Assembly: GCA_947071365.1 (NCBI GenBank)
Contig: CAMTFT010000140.1
Location: forward strand, 1 to 5,671
Source of the DNA: an uncultured bacterium
GTDB taxonomy: Bacteria; Bacillota; Clostridia; Lachnospirales; Lachnospiraceae
DNA length: 5,671 bases
Direction of reading: 5' to 3'
Below are positions 1-4,804 of the stretch, one piece after another; position 1 is the first letter of the stretch, and the number at the start of each line of letters is the position of its first letter. The position numbers and the translations under genes were made by a program. Under the pieces are notes generated by a model. The model worked only from the letters and a program-made list of their open reading frames with translations. It made no database searches and was not told the origin of the DNA.

Positions 1-43
1 ACCTATTAAGTCGTCGGCAGCGTCAGATGTGTATAAGAGACAG
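1..43 (+). other. Illumina Nextera library adapter left on the contig end (artefact)
   Basis: Bases 11-43 match the complete 33-base Nextera read-1 transposase adapter. Its last 19 bases (25-43, AGATGTGTATAAGAGACAG) are the Tn5 mosaic end. The eight bases before it (3-10, CTATTAAG) match, from memory, the Nextera XT v2 i5 index S518, and bases 1-2 (AC) fit the end of the i5 flow-cell flank. The order AC, index, adapter is exactly that of a Nextera library molecule, so this is untrimmed synthetic sequence and not a genomic transposon. The genome begins at base 44. Any statement about sequence upstream of cysK is therefore impossible from this window. The adapter match is certain; the index identity is recalled and slightly less so. 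Confidence 0.97.
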
Positions 44-51
44 GTAGAAGA

Positions 52-984
52 ATGTCGCATATTTATAAGGGCACGTTGGGGCTGATCGGAAATACACCTC
101 TGGTGGAAGCGGTCAATCTTGAGAAGAAGCTGGGACTGGAAGCGACGCTTCTTGTGAAGCTGGAGTATTTCAATCCGGCGGGCAGCGTGAAGGACCGCGT
201 TGCAAAGGCCATGGTGGAGGATGCAGAAGAGAGAGGAATCCTGAAGGAAGGTTCTGTGATCATCGAGCCCACATCAGGTAACACAGGAATCGGCCTGGCT
301 GCCATTGCCGCATCGAAGGGATACCGTATGATACTGACGATGCCGGAGACGATGAGCGTTGAACGGAGGAATATCCTGAAAGCGTACGGCGCAGAAGTGG
401 TGCTGACGGATGGAAGCAAGGGAATGACAGGGGCGATCGAGAAGGCAGATGAGCTGGCGAAGGAGATTCCGAACAGCTTTATTCCCGGACAGTTCGTCAA
501 TCCGGCCAATCCGGAGGCTCACAGGAGGACGACGGGGCCGGAGATATGGAACGATACGGACGGTGCGGTGGATATCTTCGTAGCCGGTGTCGGTACGGGC
601 GGTACGTTGACCGGTACAGGTGAGTTCCTGAAATCAAAGAAGGCGGATGTGAAGATCGTGGCGGTAGAGCCATCTTCTTCCCCGGTACTTTCTGAAGGCA
701 AGAGCGGCCCCCATGCGATTCAGGGCATCGGAGCCAATTTTGTTCCTGAGGTGCTGAATACCTCCATTTATGATGAGATCATTACGATTAAAAATGAGGA
801 TGCGTTTACTGCTGCGAAGCTCCTTGCAAAGAGCGAAGGCGTTCTCGTGGGGATTTCCTCCGGCGCAGCGCTCCACGCAGCCATCGAACTGGCAAAGCGC
901 CCGGAGAATAAGGGTAAGACGATCGTAGCGCTTTTGCCGGACACGGCAGACAGATATTATTCCACACCGCTGTTTGAGGGATGA
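52..984 (+). CDS. cysK: O-acetylserine sulfhydrylase (cysteine synthase A)
   Basis: This cytosolic PLP enzyme of fold type II makes L-cysteine from O-acetyl-L-serine and sulfide, the last step of sulfur assimilation. The 310-residue product has the normal length of the family. It starts in family style (MSHIYKGTLGLIGNTPLVE), which supports the ATG at 52. Visible motifs are the PLP Schiff-base lysine K47 in NPAGSVKDR, the substrate loop TSGNTG at 74-79, the PLP-phosphate loop GVGTGGT at 179-185, the GPHAIQGIGA segment at 219-228 typical of CysK, GISSGAA at 267-273 that contacts the pyridine nitrogen, and a C-terminal PDTADRYYST. All catalytic parts are intact. Only eight native bases precede the start, because the contig begins in adapter, so its ribosome binding site, promoter and any leader are not visible. 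It lies about 200 bases upstream of a methionine-type ABC importer, which is consistent with a sulfur amino-acid cluster. A cysM or S-sulfocysteine synthase variant cannot be fully excluded. Confidence 0.95.
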   Translation: MSHIYKGTLGLIGNTPLVEAVNLEKKLGLEATLLVKLEYFNPAGSVKDRVAKAMVEDAEERGILKEGSVIIEPTSGNTGIGLAAIAASKGYRMILTMPETMSVERRNILKAYGAEVVLTDGSKGMTGAIEKADELAKEIPNSFIPGQFVNPANPEAHRRTTGPEIWNDTDGAVDIFVAGVGTGGTLTGTGEFLKSKKADVKIVAVEPSSSPVLSEGKSGPHAIQGIGANFVPEVLNTSIYDEIITIKNEDAFTAAKLLAKSEGVLVGISSGAALHAAIELAKRPENKGKTIVALLPDTADRYYSTPLFEG

Positions 985-1076
985 CAGTTGTTGTCTACAG
1001 CGGCGTGATCCGTGCCGCAAAAAGGCCCTGACGCGCTGAAGTGTGAAAGTTTTTCTCTGATGATGTAAAAAGCGGA

Positions 1077-1105
1077 TTGCATTTTGTGCGTGTGAGTGGT
1101 ATGAT
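1077..1105 (+). promoter_or_regulatory. sigma-A type promoter of metQ, extended -10
   Basis: A TTGCAT -35 (1077-1082) and a TATGAT -10 (1100-1105) are separated by exactly 17 bases. A TG dinucleotide at 1097-1098, one base before the -10, makes it an extended -10 element. Transcription would begin near 1112, giving a leader of about 75 bases. Just downstream of the -10 lie AAAC-ATAA-GTTT (1107-1118) and further inverted repeats that could be operator or leader structure. Confidence 0.7.
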
Positions 1106-1115
1106 GAAACATAAG

Positions 1116-1141
1116 TTTTCACGCCCCGCGCGGGATGAAAA
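1116..1141 (+). repeat. nested inverted repeat in the metQ leader
   Basis: A perfect 10-base GC palindrome, CCCGCGCGGG (1125-1134), is flanked by TTTTC (1116-1120) and GAAAA (1137-1141), which pair with each other. It sits a few bases downstream of the predicted transcription start. It may be a dyad operator for a repressor or a short hairpin at the 5' end of the metQ message. The sequence does not decide between these, and chance remains possible for such a short element. Confidence 0.4.
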
Positions 1142-1187
1142 TAAGGCCGTCTCTGGCGGACTACGAAAAGAAAGAAGGATGAGGATT

Positions 1188-2090
1188 ATGAAAAAAGGTT
1201 TATCAAAGGTACTGGCTCTGTCACTGACGGTTTCTGCTGTTGCAGCATTTGGCATGACAATGGCTGCAGGCGCAGAAGAGGACAAGACCATTACAGTGGC
1301 AGCTTCCCCGACACCGCATGCTGAGATCCTGGCAGAGGCAGCGAAGCTTCTGGAGGAGCAGGGATGGACACTTGAAGTAGAAGAGTTCGATGACTATATC
1401 CTGCCGAACGAGGTAGTTGAGAGCGGTGAGATCGATGCAAACTATTTCCAGCATATCTCTTACCTCAACAGCTTCAACGAGGAGAAGGGTACACATCTCG
1501 TAAATGCAGGCGGCATCCATTATGAGCCGTTTGGTATTTATCCGGGTACAAAGTCCAGCCTTGACGAGCTGGAGGACGGCGATGTGATCGCGGTGCCGAA
1601 CGATACGACAAACGAAGCAAGAGCGCTTCTTCTTCTGCAGGAGAACGGTGTGATCACACTGGCAGAGGGCGCAGGCATTACTGCTACGGTGAACGATATT
1701 GAAGAAAATCCGAAGAACATAGAGCTTCTTGAGCTGGAAGCAGCACAGGTTCCGCGTGTTCTGGAAGAGGTGGCATTTGCTGTTATTAACGGCAACTACG
1801 CACTGGATGCAGGGCTGTCTGTAGGCGAGGATTCTATTGCACACGAGTCATCTGATTCTGAAGCAGTACAGGTATATGTGAACGTGATCGCTGTTAAGGA
1901 AGGCAACGAGAACAGCGAGAAAACGCAGGCGCTGGTAAACGTTCTGAAGTCTGACGAGATCAGAACATTTATCACAGATACGTACAACGGAGCTGTTATT
2001 CCGTTTGATGAGGCAGCAGATGAAGAGGTCGAAACAGAGGCAGCAGAGACAGAAGCGGCAGAGGCTGAGACGGAAGCTGTTACGGAATAA
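1188..2090 (+). CDS. metQ: MetQ-type methionine ABC transporter substrate-binding protein, no lipobox, acidic C-terminal tail
   Basis: This is the extracytoplasmic substrate-binding protein of a MetNIQ importer (NlpA/MetQ family), presumed to capture methionine or a related sulfur amino acid. I chose the ATG at 1188 because AAGGA (1175-1179) lies 8 bases upstream and it opens a clean signal peptide; the in-frame ATG at 1179 has no room for a ribosome binding site. The product has 300 residues: signal peptide about 1-29 with a type I cleavage motif AGA (27-29), then the family core with ANYFQHISYL (84-93), HYEPFGIY (111-118), VPNDTTNEARALLLL (136-150) and NGNYALDAGL (201-210). Family members in Gram-positives are normally lipoproteins, yet this protein contains no cysteine anywhere. 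After the core ends near F273 comes a 27-residue tail with 13 acidic, 8 Ala, 4 Thr and 2 Val residues. The partner genes metN and metI lie downstream. The family call is strong; the exact substrate is inferred. Confidence 0.93.
   Translation: MKKGLSKVLALSLTVSAVAAFGMTMAAGAEEDKTITVAASPTPHAEILAEAAKLLEEQGWTLEVEEFDDYILPNEVVESGEIDANYFQHISYLNSFNEEKGTHLVNAGGIHYEPFGIYPGTKSSLDELEDGDVIAVPNDTTNEARALLLLQENGVITLAEGAGITATVNDIEENPKNIELLELEAAQVPRVLEEVAFAVINGNYALDAGLSVGEDSIAHESSDSEAVQVYVNVIAVKEGNENSEKTQALVNVLKSDEIRTFITDTYNGAVIPFDEAADEEVETEAAETEAAEAETEAVTE
2034..2063 (+). repeat. 15-base tandem duplication coding TEAAE-TEAAE in the MetQ tail
   Basis: Two adjacent 15-base units, ACAGAGGCAGCAGAG (2034-2048) and ACAGAAGCGGCAGAG (2049-2063), differ at two positions, and both changes are silent. 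They encode residues 283-287 and 288-292. The in-frame duplication suggests that the acidic tail grew by slippage or unequal duplication. Confidence 0.75.
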
Positions 2091-2130
2091 AGAGCAGTCA
2101 GGTTCCCTGGGCCTGCACAATATCTGAAAA

Positions 2131-2195
2131 TATTACGTAAAAACGGGGGCTGTTATGGGATTAACATCTTGCAACAGCTCCCATTTTACGTTATA
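2131..2195 (+). terminator. long imperfect hairpin between metQ and metN, possible attenuating terminator
   Basis: GGGGGCTGTT (2145-2154) pairs with AACAGCTCCC (2173-2182) over ten positions with one G-U pair. Across a small internal loop, ACGTAAAA (2135-2142) then pairs with TTTTACGT (2184-2191), and TAT with ATA closes the base after one mismatch. The loop is 18 bases. The T-tract after the GC stem is short (ATTTTACG), so termination may be partial. Hairpins at this place, after the binding-protein gene, often let the binding protein be made in excess over the ATPase and permease. The right arm overlaps a candidate promoter. Confidence 0.6.
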
Positions 2196-2197
2196 CT
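2169..2197 (+). promoter_or_regulatory. candidate internal promoter for metNI
   Basis: TTGCAA (2169-2174) and TATACT (2192-2197) are 17 bases apart, matching the sigma-A consensus at 4 of 6 and 5 of 6 positions. Transcription would start near 2204, about 30 bases before metN. It lies in the right arm of the hairpin after metQ, so it could supply metNI if the hairpin stops readthrough. Such moderate matches occur by chance, so this is tentative. Confidence 0.4.
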
Positions 2198-2234
2198 CGA
2201 TACTGTTCAGTGTGAGAGTACGATGGAGGAAAGT

Positions 2235-3245
2235 ATGGAACCGATTATTAAAATTGAGCATTTGGATAAAGAATTTAAGCAGAAGGATATGAATGTACAT
2301 GCCCTTAAGGACGTGAGCCTTGATATATACAAGGGCGATATATATGGAATCATCGGCATGTCCGGCGCCGGTAAGAGTACACTTGTGCGCTGTCTGAATT
2401 TTCTGGAGCGGCCCACGGGGGGCAATGTCTGTGTAGACGGAAAGGATCTTGCATCCCTTACGGAGAAGCAGCTACGGGAGGCGCGCAAGGATATCGGAAT
2501 GATTTTCCAGCATTTCAATTTGTTGATGCAGCGCAGCGTGGTGGACAACGTCTGTTTCCCGCTGGAGATCGCGGGCATGAAGAAGAGCGAGGCCCGGGTG
2601 AAGGCCATGGAGTATCTGAAGATCGTTGGCCTGGAGGAAAAGGCAAAGGCGTATCCGGCGCAGCTTTCCGGCGGCCAGAAGCAGAGGGTAGCGATCGCCA
2701 GAGTGCTGGCTTCTGATCCGAAGATTCTGCTGTGCGACGAGGCCACCAGCGCGCTTGACCCGCAGACGACGAAATCCATTCTGCAGCTTTTGAAGGAGAT
2801 CAACCAGAAGTATGGCATTACCATTGTGGTTATCACGCATGAGATGGCGGTCGTACAGGAGATATGCAGTCACGTGGCGATCATCGACCACGGAAATCTG
2901 GTGGAGCACGGAAGAGTGGAGGACATTTTCCAGTCACCGAAGTCGAAAGAGGGGAAAAAGCTGATCTACCAGGGCTTTGAACGTGTCGTGGAGATGAAGG
3001 GAAGACGGTGCGTGCGTATCGTCTTTTCAGAGAATTCCTCCTTTGAGCCGGTCATCGGCAATATGGTGCTGGCTTTCAAGACACCCGTCAATATTCTTTA
3101 TGCGAATACGAAGGATCTGGACGGCGTGGCGAAGGGCGAGATGATACTTCAGCTTCCGGAGGATAAGATTCTGGGAGACAAGATGATTACATATCTGAAG
3201 AGCGCAAAACTGGGAGTAGAGGAGTTGGAAGACTATGTTGGATGA
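2235..3245 (+). CDS. metN: methionine ABC transporter ATP-binding protein with NIL domain
   Basis: This is the cytoplasmic ATPase of the MetNIQ importer. The start at 2235 is chosen because GGAGG (2225-2229) lies five bases upstream and the protein then begins in family style (MEPIIKIEHLDKEF); the in-frame ATG at 2223 has poor spacing to any ribosome binding site, and starts further up fall inside the hairpin. The 336-residue product has Walker A GMSGAGKST (41-49), Q-loop Q92, signature LSGGQ (144-148), Walker B ILLCDEAT (164-171) with catalytic E169, D-loop SALD (172-175) and H-loop H202. The last 80 or so residues, from about 255, form the NIL domain. In characterised MetN proteins that domain binds methionine and causes trans-inhibition of uptake, so the same feedback is likely here. 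All ATPase motifs are intact. The gene overlaps metI by 11 bases. Confidence 0.96.
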   Translation: MEPIIKIEHLDKEFKQKDMNVHALKDVSLDIYKGDIYGIIGMSGAGKSTLVRCLNFLERPTGGNVCVDGKDLASLTEKQLREARKDIGMIFQHFNLLMQRSVVDNVCFPLEIAGMKKSEARVKAMEYLKIVGLEEKAKAYPAQLSGGQKQRVAIARVLASDPKILLCDEATSALDPQTTKSILQLLKEINQKYGITIVVITHEMAVVQEICSHVAIIDHGNLVEHGRVEDIFQSPKSKEGKKLIYQGFERVVEMKGRRCVRIVFSENSSFEPVIGNMVLAFKTPVNILYANTKDLDGVAKGEMILQLPEDKILGDKMITYLKSAKLGVEELEDYVG

Positions 3246-3900
3246 GAAAGTAATTATGATGATTATCAGCGGTATCGGGGAGACTTTGTATATGACACTG
3301 GTGCCGACGATTTTAGGCTATATCATAGGAATGCCGCTTGGAATCCTTCTTACGGTGACGGACAAGGACGGCATCAGGCCGAATGCGGCAGTATACAAGG
3401 TAATTGATTTTATTTCCAATATTTTCCGAAGCATCCCGTTCCTGATCCTTCTGATCATGCTGATTCCTCTGACGAGGATGATCGTAGGCAAGAGCTACGG
3501 CTCCAACGCCATGATCGTTTCTCTGACGATTGCGGCGGCGCCTTATATTGCCAGGATGGTGGAGTCCTCACTTAAGGAGGTAGACCATGGTGTGATCGAG
3601 GCAGCTCAGAGTATGGGAGCAAGCAACTGGACGATCGTCACGAAGGTACTGCTGACAGAGGCAAGGACTTCCCTGATCGTAAATGCGACCATCGTTACAG
3701 CGACGATCCTGGGATATTCCGCTATGGCAGGTACGGTAGGAGCGGATGGTCTTGGTGCTATTGCGGTGCGCTACGGATACAACCGCTATCAGTTTGACAT
3801 CATGCTGGTGACTGTGATTATTCTGGTGCTGCTGGTGCAGATCATGCAGGGAATCGGTATGATGCTTTCGAGGAAGTTTGACAGGCGTCGTACCTCATGA
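3235..3900 (+). CDS. metI: methionine ABC transporter permease
   Basis: This is the membrane subunit of the MetNIQ importer. The 221-residue product has the normal size for MetI and about five hydrophobic membrane segments: roughly residues 18-41, 56-78, 91-109, 146-168 and 189-211. The cytoplasmic EAA coupling loop that docks on MetN is at about 115-143, with the core EAAQSMG at 122-128. The start lies inside the end of metN in another frame (11-base overlap), and AGAGGAG (3218-3224) precedes it by ten bases, so translation is probably coupled to metN. It is the last gene of the transport block and is followed by two terminator-like hairpins. Nothing is truncated. Confidence 0.95.
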   Translation: MLDEKVIMMIISGIGETLYMTLVPTILGYIIGMPLGILLTVTDKDGIRPNAAVYKVIDFISNIFRSIPFLILLIMLIPLTRMIVGKSYGSNAMIVSLTIAAAPYIARMVESSLKEVDHGVIEAAQSMGASNWTIVTKVLLTEARTSLIVNATIVTATILGYSAMAGTVGADGLGAIAVRYGYNRYQFDIMLVTVIILVLLVQIMQGIGMMLSRKFDRRRTS

Positions 3901-3928
3901 CAATTGTTATGTTGATTTGATATAAGGG

Positions 3929-4007
3929 CGGCATAGATTCAGAAATATCTCAGAGAAGGGCCTACAGGTGTGTCCGCTTTGAGATATTTTTGAATCTATG
4001 CCGTTTT
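3929..4007 (+). terminator. 24-bp-stem inverted repeat after metI, terminator or repeat element
   Basis: The arms 3929-3952 (CGGCATAGATTCA, G, AAATATCTCA) and 3980-4003 (TGAGATATTT, T, TGAATCTATGCCG) pair at all 24 positions, 23 Watson-Crick pairs and one G-U. The loop is 27 bases and TTTT (4004-4007) follows. It can end the metI transcript. The stem is far longer than an ordinary intrinsic terminator needs, and a separate canonical terminator follows 17 bases later. A dispersed palindromic repeat (MITE- or REP-like) is therefore a fair alternative; no flanking target duplication is evident. Confidence 0.8.
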
Positions 4008-4023
4008 AGTTGACAAAGAGCAG

Positions 4024-4048
4024 GCTGGAGGATGACTCCGGCTTTTTT
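4024..4048 (+). terminator. canonical rho-independent terminator
   Basis: GCTGGAG (4024-4030) pairs with CTCCGGC (4036-4042) over seven base pairs including one G-U, around a five-base GATGA loop, and is followed at once by six T's (4043-4048). It is the second terminator-like hairpin after metI and insulates the downstream cassette from readthrough. Confidence 0.88.
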
Positions 4049-4099
4049 ACGTTGCGGGGAAATAGGAAAAATCGAAGAAAACGTAAAGTAATTAATTTA

Positions 4100-4128
4100 T
4101 TGACACAAAGAAAGCCTTTTATTATAAT
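4100..4128 (+). promoter_or_regulatory. perfect consensus sigma-A promoter of the HTH-kinase cassette
   Basis: TTGACA (4100-4105) and TATAAT (4123-4128) are both full consensus and are separated by the optimal 17 bases, in an AT-rich setting. Transcription would start near 4135, leaving a leader of under 20 bases. Such a strong promoter before a DNA-binding protein gene usually implies repression, plausibly by that protein itself. AT-rich symmetric sequence (TAATTAATT around 4089-4097) just upstream of the -35 could be an operator, but that is only a suggestion. Confidence 0.88.
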
Positions 4129-4140
4129 GAAAATCAGGAA

Positions 4141-4149
4141 GGTGGTGAT
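4141..4149 (+). promoter_or_regulatory. strong ribosome binding site that fixes the 4153 start
   Basis: GGTGGTGAT, preceded by AA, is a near-complete complement to the 16S rRNA 3' end, in the form common in Firmicutes, and ends three bases before the ATG at 4153 with its core at normal distance. It rules out longer upstream readings of the gene. Confidence 0.8.
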
Positions 4150-4152
4150 ACG

Positions 4153-4719
4153 ATGGCGGGAAAGAACACGCGCGGAGCAGGCAGAAAACCTGTTTTTACA
4201 GAAACTGAGATTGAGATGATTAGAAAAAGGCGTGATGACGGTGAGACAGTTACAGCACTGGCAAAGGAGCTGGGAGTTTCCCGGCAGACGGTTTCATCGT
4301 ATTTGCACCACAAAGATATGGATGCTTCTTTTGTGTACAGAAGTATTGCTGCGTGGAAGAAGCTGAATCGCGCGTTTCAGGGAATTGATCTGTCTGAATA
4401 TACGATGCGAATGGATTATATGTACAAGGAAGATATATGCTCCGTGATCCTTGTTAATTACCGGAAACAGAAGATTGCGGTCATAAATGAGACGGATGAT
4501 TTGATTCACCGAGCGTTTGGTGTCCGGGTTAGGCCGGGCTGGAAGGAGTTTGAGGAATTTCTGGAGAGCCGCTGTTTTCCGCGAACCAGGGACAGGATCC
4601 GCATGGTGCTGGAGGATATGGGACTGGATTTTTATGACCCGCTTTCCATTATTGAGAAGACAGAGGGCAGGATGGCGGAGGATGGGCAGTGGATACGGAT
4701 CTACCGGTTATGCATATGA
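4153..4719 (+). CDS. helix-turn-helix DNA-binding protein with unrecognised C-terminal domain, partner of the HipA-like kinase
   Basis: The 188-residue product starts with a Hin/resolvase-type DNA-binding domain: a basic GRKP arm (10-13) like the minor-groove arm of Hin (GRPR), then helices over about 16-51 with recognition helix SRQTVSSYL (43-51). There is no recombinase catalytic domain. Residues 60-188 form a second domain that I cannot assign; it looks mixed alpha/beta, with a conserved-looking end ESRCFPRTRDRIRMVL, then GLDFYDPL and EKTEGRMAEDGQW (about 168-180). It is cytoplasmic, with no membrane segment or signal. The gene is preceded by a full-consensus promoter and followed after 85 bases by a HipA-like kinase. 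By position it may be the antitoxin-like or regulatory partner that represses its own promoter and restrains the kinase. That role is inferred; the DNA-binding fold is well supported. Confidence 0.85.
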   Translation: MAGKNTRGAGRKPVFTETEIEMIRKRRDDGETVTALAKELGVSRQTVSSYLHHKDMDASFVYRSIAAWKKLNRAFQGIDLSEYTMRMDYMYKEDICSVILVNYRKQKIAVINETDDLIHRAFGVRVRPGWKEFEEFLESRCFPRTRDRIRMVLEDMGLDFYDPLSIIEKTEGRMAEDGQWIRIYRLCI

Positions 4720-4804
4720 GGAAGGCAAACCCATGACACGTGCGATAGCTATGCAGACAATGTAGATACAGATTTGCCGGTCATACAGGAAAAGGAGGAA
4801 CGGG
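4720..4804 (+). other. gap between the HTH gene and the kinase, with a possible ten-codon leader ORF
   Basis: An ATG at 4733 opens a ten-codon frame (MTRAIAMQTM) ending at 4765, with GAGGAAGG (4718-4725) seven bases upstream. GGCAAA (4724-4729) and TTTGCC (4773-4778) could pair across it, and ATAGCTAT (4745-4752) is a palindrome. The kinase has its own strong site AAAGGAGG (4791-4798), six bases before its ATG. The mini-ORF may be chance; no terminator or promoter is evident here. Confidence 0.3.

Larger units (their letters stand above)
985..1187 (+). other. cysK-metQ intergenic region
   Basis: This 203-base spacer holds no gene. Just after cysK there is a small inverted repeat, GCGGC at 1000-1004 and GCCGC at 1014-1018, but it is followed by A's rather than T's, so it is not a classical terminator. 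The metQ promoter lies at 1077-1105 and a leader of about 75 bases follows it. I see no S-box (SAM) riboswitch core and no T-box TGGNACC motif, although either would be common upstream of methionine transport genes in Firmicutes. The leader is also too short to hold one. Confidence 0.6.

Noticed and set aside
25..43. Tn5 mosaic end, as if a transposon end lay beside cysK
   Set aside because: It is the end of the complete synthetic Nextera adapter and is preceded by index-like sequence, so it comes from library preparation.
1000..1018. GCGGC/GCCGC inverted repeat as a terminator of cysK
   Set aside because: The stem is followed by A's on the + strand, and no T-tract follows on either strand, so it does not fit an intrinsic terminator.
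1077..1187. N-terminal extension of MetQ from an upstream in-frame start
   Set aside because: It would cover the promoter and leader and destroy the signal peptide; AAGGA before the ATG at 1188 gives the sensible start.
2169..2234. N-terminal extension of MetN
   Set aside because: It would begin inside the hairpin, has no ribosome binding site, and the added residues do not resemble MetN; GGAGG fixes the start at 2235.
4010..4038. TTGACA at 4010-4015 as a promoter -35
   Set aside because: No -10-like hexamer lies 16-18 bases downstream, and the spacer would fall in the terminator stem.
4010..4219. 69-codon ORF with a TTG start
   Set aside because: It runs through a terminator and the consensus promoter and overlaps the well-supported HTH gene in another frame.
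4517..4765. 82-codon ORF across the end of the HTH gene
   Set aside because: It is an out-of-frame shadow of the HTH coding region with an arginine/tryptophan-rich unnatural composition; only its last ten codons lie outside that gene.
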